In this document: positions 17,450-28,000 of the stretch, piece after piece
Numbering within the stretch: position 1 is the first letter of the stretch
Layout: the number at the start of each line of letters is the position of its first letter
Assembly: GCF_000196615.1 (NCBI RefSeq)
Contig: NC_014306.1
Coordinates: 682,001-746,000, forward strand
From: Erwinia billingiae Eb661
GTDB lineage: Bacteria; Pseudomonadota; Gammaproteobacteria; Enterobacterales; Enterobacteriaceae
Direction: 5' to 3'
DNA: 64,000 bases
Position numbers and translations under genes: made by a program
The notes under the pieces: model-generated
What the model saw: the letters and a program-made list of their open reading frames with translations, nothing else
What the model was told of the DNA's origin: nothing
Database searches by the model: none

Positions 17450-18510
17450 GTGATGCGACGGTACCATCGACGTTACGATTCCGCAAAATCCAGCGGCTGC
17501 CGGAACATTTCTGGCAAGGCGTGACGCTGGCACCCTGGCGCTACGATCTGTTCCAACTGCTGCGGCGGCTGGATGCGCAGGGCGGAGAACGCTATCCGCT
17601 GGGACGGGCGCCGCTGCCTCGCCACGAGCCGCTGCGTATTGGTCAGACGCCTTCGCTGGCCTTCGCACCCTCGACGCTCGCCAGCGCCAGCGCGCGTGAG
17701 AACAGCCCGCTGCACGATGTCTCGATCCTCAGCTTCGGCCTGTTCGGCCCCAACGGCCCGCTGCCGGTTCACCTGACCGAATATGCGCGCGAGCGCATTT
17801 ATCATCACCAGGATCACAGCCTGAGCGCCTTTGCGGATCTGTTCCATCATCGCCTGACGCTGCTGTTTTATCGTGCCTGGGCCGATGCGCAGCCGACGGT
17901 GTCGCTGGACCGCGAGGACGCCCATCACTTTGAACGCTATCTGGCCAGCCTGATTGGCATGGGCCAGCCCGGCCAGCTGGAAAAAGGCAGCCTCAGCGAA
18001 CACGCGCGCTATACGGTGGCCGGGCACTTAACCCGCAACGGGCGCGATGCCGAAGGATTGCAAAAAATCCTCAGCCACTATTTCAAGGTGCCGGTCACGC
18101 TGGTGGAAAACGTGCCGCACTGGCAGCCGATCGATCGCCGCGAGCGCGCGCAGCTGGGTGCCGGACGGCGGATGCCGACACTGGGGCAGTCCGCCTTTCT
18201 CGGCGTCGCAGTGCGCGATGTGCAGCATAAATTTCGCATCGAACTGGGGCCGCTGAGCCTGGCAAATTACAACCGGTTTTTGCCCGGCACACCCTGGGCA
18301 CAGCAGCTGCGCGACTGGGTTCGGCAGTATCTGGGCATCGAATACGTCTGGGACCTGCGGCTGATCCTGGCGGCGGAAGACGTGCAGGGCGTCAGCCTCG
18401 GTGGCCCGGCTCAGCTGGGCTACAACGGCTGGCTGGGTTGCCCTGAAAATCCGCAGCCGCGTAACGATCTGACCTTCAGCCCTGAACCGACTGAAACCCC
18501 TGGGATTTAA
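17446..18510 (+). CDS. tssG: T6SS baseplate protein TssG
   Basis: This 354-residue TssG/VasB family protein shows FWQGVTLAPWRYDLFQLLRR, EPLRIGQTPSLAFAPSTLAS, FGLFGPNGPLPVHLTEYARE and YLASLIGMG, all family landmarks. Its ATG overlaps the tssF stop (ATGA). A 56-bp gap follows before tssH. Confidence 0.95.
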   Translation: MSDATVPSTLRFRKIQRLPEHFWQGVTLAPWRYDLFQLLRRLDAQGGERYPLGRAPLPRHEPLRIGQTPSLAFAPSTLASASARENSPLHDVSILSFGLFGPNGPLPVHLTEYARERIYHHQDHSLSAFADLFHHRLTLLFYRAWADAQPTVSLDREDAHHFERYLASLIGMGQPGQLEKGSLSEHARYTVAGHLTRNGRDAEGLQKILSHYFKVPVTLVENVPHWQPIDRRERAQLGAGRRMPTLGQSAFLGVAVRDVQHKFRIELGPLSLANYNRFLPGTPWAQQLRDWVRQYLGIEYVWDLRLILAAEDVQGVSLGGPAQLGYNGWLGCPENPQPRNDLTFSPEPTETPGI

Positions 18511-18566
18511 GGACGTCATTCTGTCGTCATCCCGCTTATCACCGCCTTCAACTACTGAGAAAAACT

Positions 18567-21179
18567 ATGTCAGAAATCAGCCGCGCCGTACTGTTCGGCA
18601 AACTGGACAAGCTGTTATTCACCTCTCTGGAAAGTGCGACCGCGTTCTGCAAACTGCGCGGCAATCCCTATGTTGAACTGGTGCACTGGCTTCATCAGCT
18701 GATGCAGCATCAGGAGGGCGATCTGCAACAGGCGATCCGCCATTTCTCGCTGGATGAAGAGGCGCTGACGCGGGATATCGTGGCGGCGTTGGATCGCCTG
18801 CCGCGCGGGGCCAGCGCCGTCGCCGATCTGTCGGAACATATCGACAGCGCCGTCGAGCGCGCCTGGGTTTACGGTTCCCTGAAATTCGGCGTGCAGAAAA
18901 TTCGTGGCGGCCATCTGCTGATCGGCATGCTGAAAACCTTCAACCTTGCCAATTTGCTGAAGGGCATCTCGCCGCAGTTTGGTCGCATCAGCGTGGACGC
19001 GCTGCTGGAACAGTTCGACACCGTTTTTGCCAACAGCAAAGAGGAACAGCAGGTGAGCGTCGCGCCGGTTGATGCCGGTGCGGTTCCTCAGCAGCAGGGC
19101 ACGCTGGCGCAATATGCCCAGGACCTGACCGCACGGGCGCGCGAAGGCAAGATTGACCCGGTGGCCGGGCGTGATGAAGAGATCCGCCAGATGGTCGACA
19201 TCCTGATGCGTCGTCGCCAGAACAACCCGCTACTGACCGGGGAAGCCGGGGTCGGTAAAACCGCGGTGGTGGAAGGGCTGGCGCTGCGCATTGCCGCAGG
19301 CGACGTGCCGCAACCGTTGCAGGACGTGCAGCTGTGGCTGCTGGATATCGGCATGTTGCAAGCCGGTGCCGGCATGAAGGGCGAGTTTGAAGCGCGTCTG
19401 CAGGCCTTGATCAACGAGGTGCAGTCGAGCCCAACGCCGATCGTGCTGTTTATCGACGAGATCCACACGCTGGTCGGCGCGGGCGGACAGCAGGGAACCG
19501 GTGATGCCGCTAACCTGCTGAAACCGGCGCTGGCACGCGGTCAGCTTCGCACCATTGGTGCCACCACCTGGGCCGAATACAAAAAATACATCGAGAAAGA
19601 TCCGGCGCTGACCCGCCGTTTCCAGACCGTGCAGGTGCAGGAGCCGGATGAAGAGAAGGCGCTGCTGATGTTGCGCAGCACCGTCAGCCCGCTGGAAAAG
19701 CATCACCGCGTCCTGCTGCTGGACGAAGCGGTTGCCGCGGCGGTGAAACTGTCGCACCGCTATATTCCTGCGCGTCAGTTGCCGGATAAAGCCGTGGCGC
19801 TGCTGGATACCGCCTGCGCCCGCGTCGCCGTCAGCCAGAGCGCTCAGCCGCCGCAGCTGGAAGACTGCCTGCACCGCATCCACGCGCTGGAAATCGAAAA
19901 AGAGATTGCCGGACGCGAGCTGAAAGTCGGCATTGGCGACAGCGCGCGCGTTGATGCGCTAAGCGAACAGCTGGCCGAACTCGCCACGCAGGCTGAAGCA
20001 CTAACCGCCCGCTGGCAGGCCGAGCGCGAGCTGGTCGATGGCATCATCGCCCTGCGTGCTCAGCTGCATCAGGACAATGCCGAAGATGTGGCTGAACTGC
20101 ATGCCACGCTGAAAGACCGTCAGCAGCAGTTAAAGGATCTGCAGGGCGAATCGCCGCTGCTGTTTGCCGCCGTGGATGCCAACGTGGTTGCGGCAGTGGT
20201 TTCCGACTGGACCGGCATCCCGCTAGGCCGCATGGTAAAAAACGAGATTGATGCGGTGCTGAAGCTGGCGGATACGCTGAACGAGCGGGTGATTGGTCAG
20301 CGTCACGGGCTGGATCTGATTGCTAAGCGGGTGCGGACGTCGCGCGCCAGACTCGACGATCCCAACAAGCCGGTCGGCGTGTTTATGCTCTGCGGCCCGT
20401 CGGGCGTCGGTAAAACCGAAACCGCACTGGCCCTGGCCGAGACGCTGTACGGCGGCGAGCAGAACATTATCACCATCAATATGAGTGAATTCCAGGAAGC
20501 GCATACCGTCTCGACCCTGAAAGGGGCACCGCCGGGCTATGTCGGCTATGGCGAAGGCGGCGTGTTAACCGAAGCCGTCCGCCGTCGGCCTTACAGCGTG
20601 GTGCTGCTCGACGAGATCGAAAAAGCGCACCCGGACGTGCATGAAATCTTCTTCCAGGTGTTCGACAAAGGCTGGATGGAAGACGGTGAAGGACGTCATA
20701 TCGACTTCCGCAACACCATTATCATTTTGACCTCCAACGTCGGCACCCAGCTGATTAGCGCGATGTGCGCCGATCCTGAATTGATGCCGGATCCCGATGC
20801 ACTGGCCGCTGCGCTACGTCCTCCGCTGCTGGAGGTCTTCCCGCCCGCGCTGTTGGGCCGTCTGCTGGTGGTGCCGTATTACCCGCTCAGCGACGAAATG
20901 CTGGCCAGCATTGTTCGCCTGCAGCTGAAGCGCATCCAGCGTCGCCTGGAGCAGAACCACGGCATTGTTTCCGAGGTGGACGACAGCGTGATTGCCCAGA
21001 TTGTGCAGCGCTGCACCGAGGTGGAATCCGGTGGTCGCATGGTTGACGCCATCCTAACCAATACCCTGTTGCCGCAGATGAGCCAGATGTTGCTCACCGC
21101 CAGCGCACGGGATGAACAGTATCGCCGCCTGCGTGTGACCTTACAGCAGGGCGAATTCCAGTGTCAGTTTGAGGCTTAA
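18567..21179 (+). CDS. tssH: T6SS sheath-recycling AAA+ ATPase TssH (ClpV)
   Basis: This 870-residue ClpB-like unfoldase disassembles contracted TssB-TssC sheaths. It has a Clp N-terminal domain (about 1-150), a first AAA module with Walker A GEAGVGKT (about 225) and Walker B LFIDEIHTL (about 293), a coiled-coil insert (about 440-520), and a second AAA module with GPSGVGKT (about 610) and VVLLDEIEKAHPDV (about 677). Both ATPase sites look intact. Confidence 0.96.
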   Translation: MSEISRAVLFGKLDKLLFTSLESATAFCKLRGNPYVELVHWLHQLMQHQEGDLQQAIRHFSLDEEALTRDIVAALDRLPRGASAVADLSEHIDSAVERAWVYGSLKFGVQKIRGGHLLIGMLKTFNLANLLKGISPQFGRISVDALLEQFDTVFANSKEEQQVSVAPVDAGAVPQQQGTLAQYAQDLTARAREGKIDPVAGRDEEIRQMVDILMRRRQNNPLLTGEAGVGKTAVVEGLALRIAAGDVPQPLQDVQLWLLDIGMLQAGAGMKGEFEARLQALINEVQSSPTPIVLFIDEIHTLVGAGGQQGTGDAANLLKPALARGQLRTIGATTWAEYKKYIEKDPALTRRFQTVQVQEPDEEKALLMLRSTVSPLEKHHRVLLLDEAVAAAVKLSHRYIPARQLPDKAVALLDTACARVAVSQSAQPPQLEDCLHRIHALEIEKEIAGRELKVGIGDSARVDALSEQLAELATQAEALTARWQAERELVDGIIALRAQLHQDNAEDVAELHATLKDRQQQLKDLQGESPLLFAAVDANVVAAVVSDWTGIPLGRMVKNEIDAVLKLADTLNERVIGQRHGLDLIAKRVRTSRARLDDPNKPVGVFMLCGPSGVGKTETALALAETLYGGEQNIITINMSEFQEAHTVSTLKGAPPGYVGYGEGGVLTEAVRRRPYSVVLLDEIEKAHPDVHEIFFQVFDKGWMEDGEGRHIDFRNTIIILTSNVGTQLISAMCADPELMPDPDALAAALRPPLLEVFPPALLGRLLVVPYYPLSDEMLASIVRLQLKRIQRRLEQNHGIVSEVDDSVIAQIVQRCTEVESGGRMVDAILTNTLLPQMSQMLLTASARDEQYRRLRVTLQQGEFQCQFEA

Positions 21180-21208
21180 GGCCTGTCACTATCAGAGAGT
21201 TGTCCAAT

Positions 21209-22678
21209 ATGTCAGAACACGATAATCCGCGCGCAGTCCCGAATGCCTTACCGGTGGGCTACCGCTTTAACGAGTTTGAAATCAAGGAAGTGATTGGCGG
21301 TGGCGGCTTTGGCATTGTCTACCGCGCCTGGGACCATCAGCTGGAGCGGACGATTGCCATCAAGGAGTTTATGCCGGCCTCGCTGGCCGTGCGTAATGAT
21401 GACCTGACGCTGGTGCTGCGTAGCGAACGCTTCAGCAAAACCTTCCACGCCGGGCTGAACAGCTTTATTCAGGAGGCGCGCCTGCTGGCCCGCTTCAATC
21501 ACCCGAACCTGCTGCACGTGCTGCGTTTCTGGGTACAGAACGATACCGCCTATATGGGCACCGCGTTCTATACCGGCACCACGCTTTCTCAGCTGCATCA
21601 GCAACGTCCGGAGATGATTAGCGAAGCCTGGATCCGCACCGCGCTGCCGCCTCTGTTTGGCGCGATCAACACCATCCATCACGAAGGGTATCTGCACCGC
21701 GATATCTCGCTGGATAATATCCAGATCCAGGAGAACGGCGTGCCGGTGCTGCTGGACTTTGGCTCGGCGCGAAAGGCCATCGGCAACCTGTCCGATGAGA
21801 CCGAAACCATGCTCAAGCCGGGCTTCGCCCCTATCGAGCAATACAGCGACGATAACGAGAGCGAGCAGGGCACATGGACCGATATCTATGCGTTGGGCGC
21901 GGTGCTGCACACGCTGATTGTGGGATCGCCGCCGCCGGTCAGCGTGGTGCGCAGCATTGAAGATAACTACCAGCCGCTGATGCAGCGTCAGCCGTTTGGC
22001 TACTCGCTGGCGCTGCTTAATGCCATCGATCGGGCGCTGGCCTTGCAGCCAGAAGATCGCCCACAAACCGTCGATGAGTTTGCCGCGCTGATGGAGTTCA
22101 CCCCGACCGACATCAACGAGATCCACGAAGTGAAAGTCAGCGGGCCGGGCACCATGCTGGTGGCGGTGGAGCCAGAAGAAGAGGTGGCGGCGACGCCCGT
22201 TTCTCAACTGAAACGCTTTATGGTTCCGGGATTGATTGCCGCGGGCGTGCTGGTGGGCATCGGCGTGGGGGCATTGATTGCCGGAGGCGGCAGCAACAGC
22301 CAGCCAGAAAGCGCGGCAACTGCGCCAGCATCGACAACCGCACCAGCATCGGCATCGCAGCCAACGGAAACCGCCCGCGCAAATCCGTCGGCGACTCCGG
22401 CCGCTTCGGAAACCCAGACCGGTGCCGAACAGTCGACCCCAGCCGTTGCGCCGCCACCGCCAGCCCCGGTTGCGCAGGTCTATATCAAGTTGCTGCCGGG
22501 TGACCAGGTCGCCATGAACGGCAATCCGCAGGCGTTAGTCCCATCGCCAAACGGCTTTGCCATGCTGCAACTGCCGCCGGGCGACTACCGCTTCAGCATC
22601 AGTAATAACGGCCAGACCCGCGACCAGAGCATCACCGTCGATCGTGAAGGCGTGTGGCTGCTGAATCCGCAAAGTTAA
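21209..22678 (+). CDS. ppkA: T6SS serine/threonine kinase PpkA-like
   Basis: This is a membrane-anchored Hanks-type kinase of 489 residues. The G-loop GGGGFGIVYRA (about 29), the lysine in IAIKEFM (about 50), the catalytic loop LHRDISLDN (about 165) and DFGSARK (about 183) are all intact. A hydrophobic segment (PGLIAAGVLVGIGVGALIAG, about 338-357) separates the cytoplasmic kinase from an Ala/Thr/Ser/Pro-rich stalk and a small periplasmic domain (about 410-489). No VWA domain is seen, unlike Pseudomonas PpkA. The ATG at 21209 is preferred over TTG 21200. Its likely substrate is TagH, opposed by PppA. Confidence 0.9.
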   Translation: MSEHDNPRAVPNALPVGYRFNEFEIKEVIGGGGFGIVYRAWDHQLERTIAIKEFMPASLAVRNDDLTLVLRSERFSKTFHAGLNSFIQEARLLARFNHPNLLHVLRFWVQNDTAYMGTAFYTGTTLSQLHQQRPEMISEAWIRTALPPLFGAINTIHHEGYLHRDISLDNIQIQENGVPVLLDFGSARKAIGNLSDETETMLKPGFAPIEQYSDDNESEQGTWTDIYALGAVLHTLIVGSPPPVSVVRSIEDNYQPLMQRQPFGYSLALLNAIDRALALQPEDRPQTVDEFAALMEFTPTDINEIHEVKVSGPGTMLVAVEPEEEVAATPVSQLKRFMVPGLIAAGVLVGIGVGALIAGGGSNSQPESAATAPASTTAPASASQPTETARANPSATPAASETQTGAEQSTPAVAPPPPAPVAQVYIKLLPGDQVAMNGNPQALVPSPNGFAMLQLPPGDYRFSISNNGQTRDQSITVDREGVWLLNPQS

Positions 22679-22737
22679 TCACCTCTCTTCAGCCCGGCGC
22701 AACTGCCGGCCGGGCGCAGTTTTTCAGGGAAATCATC

Positions 22738-24663
22738 ATGCTTGATCGCATTACAGTTCAACTGCCGATGGACGGCCTGCTGTTCTGGAAACTGAACGGC
22801 ACGGAGGCGCTTTCCAGCGCGTTTGAAATCACCGTCCAGCTCCTGAGCACCGACGCCCGCATTGAGCGTAAGGCCCTGCTGGGGCAGCCCATCACTGTGT
22901 CCATCCCCACCCAGAACCTGATGGCAACCCGTTACCTGAACGGGAAAATCACTAAAGTGTCGGTCAGCAGCACCGAGTTGAGCGGCACGCGCTATGCGGT
23001 TTACAGCCTGGTGATGGAGCCGGACCTGTGGCCCCTGAAGCGCGACAGAAACCTGCGCATCTTCCAGAGCCAGACGGTAACGCAAATCATCAAAACGCTG
23101 CTTTCCGAATACAACGTGACGGTAGAAGACAAGCTCACCGGCAACTACCGCGTGTGGGAATACTGCGTGCAGTATCAGGAAAGCAGCTTTAACTTCATCA
23201 GCCGCCTGATGGAGCTGGAAGGAATTTACTACTACTTCCGCCATGAGGCGGATAAACACACCATGGTGCTGATGGACAGCGCGCAGCAGCATCAGCCGTT
23301 CAGCGGCTACGAAACCATTCCGTACCACGTCACCCCGTCCGGCGGCTCGACCAGCGAAGAGGGCATCAGCCTGTGGAGCCTGGAAGACCAGGTGACGCCG
23401 GGGCTTTACAGCATCGATGACTACGACTTCCGCAAGCCCAACGCGTGGATGTTCCAGGCACGGCAGAATCCGGCCTCACCGTCGCCGGGTCAAATCGACG
23501 TCTACGACTGGCCGGGGCATTTTATCGACCACGACCACGGCGAGTTTTACGCCAGAATCCGCCAGGAAGTGTGGCAGGCCCAGCACCAGCAGGTCACCGC
23601 CTCCGGCACCGCGCTGGGGCTGGCGCCGGGAAACACCTTCACCCTGCTGAACGCGCCGTTCTTCAGCGATAACGGCGAATACCTGACGATTAAGGCCGTT
23701 TACGATTTCGAAGAGAACAGCTACGCCAGCAGCAACAGCGGCAGCACCATCCACAAGGTGGATATCGTGGTGATCCCGTCCGACGTCACCTTCCGGCCGC
23801 AGCCGACGGCAGAATGGCCGCGCACCCACGGCCCGCAGACGGCGAAGGTGGTGGGGCCGAAAGGCGAATCGATCTGGACCGACAAATACGGCCGCATCAA
23901 GGTGAAGTTTCACTGGGACCGGCTGGCAAAAGGCGACGACACCAGCTCCTGCTGGGTGCGCGTCTCCAGCGCCTGGGCGGGTCAGGGCTTCGGTGGCGTG
24001 CAGATCCCGCGCGTCAACGACGAGGTGGTGATCGACTTTATCAACGGCGACCCGGACCGGCCGATCGTCACCGGCCGGGTCTACAACGAAGCGAGCATGC
24101 CGCCGTGGGCACTGCCGGCAGCGGCCACCCAGATGGGCTTCCTCAGCCGCTCGAAGGACGGTTCGCCGGACAACGCCAACGCCCTGCGCTTTGAAGATAA
24201 GGCCGGGGAAGAGCAGGTGTGGATCCAGGCGCAGAAGAACATGGATACCCATGTGAAGGCGGATGAAACGCAAACCGTCGGTGGCAATCAGACCATCAGC
24301 GTGGAAAAAGCCCTCAGCAGCACCGTGTCCGGGACTTACGATCAGAAAACACAGTGGACGCGCAGTGAGCTGGTCGGCAGTGATTACGTGCTGAAGGTGC
24401 AGGGAGGAATGGTGCTGGCCTCCGGGGAAGGTATCAGTCTGGTATCGGGCGACAGCATGCTCACGCTTATGCCGAACGGCACCATATCCTTGCAGTGCAA
24501 ACAGTTCCAAATCAATGCCAGCGGGCAGGCTGAAATCAATACCGGCGGGACGCTCGACCTCAATATTAATGTGCCGGGCACGGCGGCTCAGCCCTCGCCA
24601 ACTCCGGATGAAATCAAAAATGACGTTATGGAAGCATTTCAGAATAAAGGGAGCAGCAAATGA
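22738..24663 (+). CDS. vgrG: T6SS spike protein VgrG
   Basis: VgrG forms the trimeric spike tip. This 641-residue protein has the gp27/gp5-like core (MLDRITVQLPMDGLLFWKLN at the start, SFNFISRLMELEGIYYYFRH, KYGRIKVKFHWDR, WAGQGFGGVQIPRVNDEV), then a beta-helical needle (GNQTISVEKALSSTVSG...GTLDLNIN). No extra effector domain follows. I start it at the ATG at 22738, with AGGGA upstream. Its stop overlaps the chaperone gene by 4 bp, linking it to the Rhs cargo. Confidence 0.96.
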   Translation: MLDRITVQLPMDGLLFWKLNGTEALSSAFEITVQLLSTDARIERKALLGQPITVSIPTQNLMATRYLNGKITKVSVSSTELSGTRYAVYSLVMEPDLWPLKRDRNLRIFQSQTVTQIIKTLLSEYNVTVEDKLTGNYRVWEYCVQYQESSFNFISRLMELEGIYYYFRHEADKHTMVLMDSAQQHQPFSGYETIPYHVTPSGGSTSEEGISLWSLEDQVTPGLYSIDDYDFRKPNAWMFQARQNPASPSPGQIDVYDWPGHFIDHDHGEFYARIRQEVWQAQHQQVTASGTALGLAPGNTFTLLNAPFFSDNGEYLTIKAVYDFEENSYASSNSGSTIHKVDIVVIPSDVTFRPQPTAEWPRTHGPQTAKVVGPKGESIWTDKYGRIKVKFHWDRLAKGDDTSSCWVRVSSAWAGQGFGGVQIPRVNDEVVIDFINGDPDRPIVTGRVYNEASMPPWALPAAATQMGFLSRSKDGSPDNANALRFEDKAGEEQVWIQAQKNMDTHVKADETQTVGGNQTISVEKALSSTVSGTYDQKTQWTRSELVGSDYVLKVQGGMVLASGEGISLVSGDSMLTLMPNGTISLQCKQFQINASGQAEINTGGTLDLNINVPGTAAQPSPTPDEIKNDVMEAFQNKGSSK

Positions 24664-25094
24664 GTCAGCCAGTCAGTTATCACCTCACCGAAGGAACGCT
24701 TCCGCTTCCGGAAGCCGTGCAGGAACAAAGCATCACCTTGCTAAAACTGCCAAAAATCGGGGCTTCGCTGGTGGTCACCCGGGCCTGGGAAGTGAAGGCG
24801 GGTGAGGAAGAAGCCTATCTGCAGCAGCAGTTAGCGAAAGTTAAACGCGACATGAAAAAGTTTGCCGCAGACGCCGTGGAGGACACGGCGTTTGGCGGCA
24901 TCCCTGCACGTGAAGTGAGTATGCATTTTGAAAATCATGGCGTGGTGGTGATGCAAAAGCTGCTGGTGGTGATGTTGGAAACCCACCTGATGGCGGTCAC
25001 CTTCAGCCGTGCAGCCAGTTTCGATGAGGCCTCTCTGGCGGTCTGGCAAAACATCAAGCTGGGCTTTGTTCCTGCCACGGGCAAGGAGGCCTGA
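24660..25094 (+). CDS. Eag-type T6SS effector chaperone (DUF1795/DcrB-like)
   Basis: This 144-residue DUF1795 protein lies between vgrG and rhs. Eag chaperones shield the N-terminal transmembrane helices of prePAAR effectors and load them on VgrG. Landmarks are YHLTEGTLPLPEAVQEQSI, then LVVTRAWEVKAGEEEAYLQQ and the C-terminal FSRAASFDEASLAVWQNI. There is no signal peptide, so it should stay in the cytoplasm. It overlaps vgrG by 4 bp and ends 3 bp before rhs. Confidence 0.9.
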   Translation: MSQPVSYHLTEGTLPLPEAVQEQSITLLKLPKIGASLVVTRAWEVKAGEEEAYLQQQLAKVKRDMKKFAADAVEDTAFGGIPAREVSMHFENHGVVVMQKLLVVMLETHLMAVTFSRAASFDEASLAVWQNIKLGFVPATGKEA

Positions 25095-25097
25095 TCG

Positions 25098-28000
25098 ATG
25101 TCTGACGAACTGATTGCTGCCCGGCTGGGCGATCCGCTGGTTCACAGCTCTGTCATTGCCGATTTTGTCAGTGGCGTGGTTGAAGGGGCGATTTACGGCG
25201 GAATTCTGTTTGGTGCCGCGCTGATCTCCAGCACCGGCGTGGGGCTCGCCGTCGGGGTGGGCTTAACCGTGGCCGCCATGGCGTCCGGTTATCCGGAAAA
25301 GCTGGGGAATAAGGCCGGAGAGGCGGTTGATGGCCTGTTGGATATGCTGGGGATGCGCGGCCCACCGGATGCGTTCATCACCAGTGGTTCAGACAATGTC
25401 AGAATAATGGGTAAACCCGCCGCGCGCGCCGCCGGGACGGTTAATCATGAATGGCTTAATTCGCCCCAGGCGGGCAGTGAAGAACAGCCCGGCGCACTGG
25501 ATATCGCTATGGCCGTGGCGGCCGGTATCGCCTCTGCGGTCAGCCATCCTGGCGCAACCGCCAGTGCCTTGTGGGATAAAGTCAGCAGCACCAGCGGGGA
25601 TTCGGTAAAACACTGGTTTGGCAGCCTGTGGGATGACCTGGTGCAACCGACGGTCGCCAGTGCCAGCCCATATGCCACGCCAGCCAGCAAAGATACGGTG
25701 GCCTGCACCAAAGGACATCTCGCCGAAAGCGTGAATTTTATCGCCGAAGGGTCGAAAAAAGTGCTGATTAACGGGCACCCGGCTGCACGTAATGGCGACC
25801 GCAGTACCTGTGAAGCCAAAATTCAGGTCAGTGAAAATCCCCGGGTGCGTATTGGTGGCGACAGTGTTGTGGTCCGCGATATTCGCAGTGGGAAAAACTT
25901 TCTCGCGTATTTCCTTGGCGGAATCGTGGGCGGCGGCATCGGTAAAGAAGGAGCCCAGTTGCTGAAGCAACTCTTTACCCGCATTGCCGCCCGACGTGCA
26001 TTGCGCCAGATCACCTGCATTATCGCCTCTCAGGCCGGTGGACAGGTGGCGGGCGCGGTTGCCATCGCCGCAGTACAGGGTTCGCATCCGGTAAATTACG
26101 CCACGGGTGCGAAGATCCTTGCTGGCGAAGAAGACCTGGATTTTGTGCTTGAAGATCGCCTTCCGCTTTACTGGCAACGTATCTATAACAGCCGAAATCT
26201 CAGCCGTGGAATGCTGGGGACCGGCTGGATGCTGCCGTTCGAAACCCGTCTGATTCGTTTCCGTCATGAGGATGGTTCGTACCCGTTTATGTGGCGGGAT
26301 ATCTCCGGACAGGAGCTGGGATTAGGCGAAATCAGCCCTGGCGATGTGATTCATTTTGATGAAGAGGGCTTCACGCTCTATTGCACCCTTCAGGGGGTGA
26401 TCATTATGCAAACCGCACAGGGAGAGTTTCACCTCTATGAGCCCGATCCCACCCGCGAAGGCGAATGGCGCATTGGGCGCATTTACGATCGTCATGAAAA
26501 CTGTCAGCACTTCCAGTGGAATGACGCGGGGCAGCTGGTGGCCATTGCCGGAGATAATCTGGCCCTTGAAGTCCGGCTGAGTTATGAGCCGGTGCAGGGG
26601 CGGTTGATTGCGCTGCATCAGGTGGTGGGGGAAGAGCATCGACCGCTGGTGCGCTACAGCTACAATCCTGAAGGACAGCTGACGACGGTGCAGGATGCTG
26701 ATGGCGTGGTTACCCGACGCTTCAGCTGGGATCGTGCCAGCGATCTGATGGCATCGCACAGTTATGCCACCGGACTGACGGTGGAATATCAGTGGAAGCC
26801 GTCGATCGATCCGCGTTACTGGCGGGTTTATGAGTATCAGGTGCTGGATGAAAACAGGGCCACACTCGAACACTGGGTGATCGATGCGGATGAGCAGGAT
26901 CGCAGCGCGTCAGTGACCTGTTTTTCCGGCGGAACTACCCTGCATCGCTGGGATGAACTTTGCCGTATTACGGAATACACCGATAGCTACGGGGCGCACT
27001 GGCGCTGGCGCTGGGCAGGCGAATTGCTGATGGCAACCGAGGCGCCGGGTGGAAGGGTATGGGAGTACGGCTATGACGAGCGTGCCAACCTGACGATGGT
27101 GCGCGATCCGGCGGATCGAACCACCATCACCACCTGGCATCCTTCTTACGCTTTCCCACTGAAAGAAGTCCTGCCTGACGGTGCGGTCTGGGAATACCAG
27201 TACAACGTTGCCGGCGATGTGGTGGCGGTAATCGATCCGCTGGGCGGGATAACCCGCTTCACGTGGAATGCGCAGGGTGACCTGGTCACCCGCACCGATG
27301 CGCTGGAGAATACGCATCGCTTCTGGTGGAATGATCGCGGTCAGATCCAACGTGATGAGGACTGTTCCGGCCATCAAAGCCATAACCAGTATGATGGGGC
27401 GGGCAGGCTGATTGCCAGTTGCGATGCCGAAGGAAATACCACCTGCTATCAGTGGAGCAACGCCGGGCGACTGCAATGTCTGACCCGTCCGGATGGTCGC
27501 GATACCGAGTATAAATATGATGCCGCCGGGATGCTCACCGGTGAAAATATTGACGGCTTTTCTGAACGTCGGGTTAAGCGCAATGTTCGTGGGCAGATCG
27601 TCACGGAAATCAATCAGGCCGGGCATCAGACCCGCTATCAGTACAATCGTTTTGGCCACCTGACCGCACTGATCAACCCCAACAACGATCGCTGGCAGTT
27701 TGAATATGATAACGGCCAACGTCTGCTTGCGCAGATCGACTATGCCGGCAGACGTAAAAGCTATCGCTATGACGAGCTGGGGCAGGTTACCGAGGTCACC
27801 CAGTCACCGCTGAATGCGGCAGATGAACAGCTTTCACCGCACTCGACCTGGTTTGAATACGATGTGGTGAACCGTCTGACGGCTAAGCTCACCCGGCAGA
27901 ACCGTACCGAATATCACTACGGCCCCGATCGGGTGGATATCAAAAAGATGTCCCTCGAAAGCTGGCAGCGCGCCCGGACAGGCGGCTTTGAGGTCACTGA

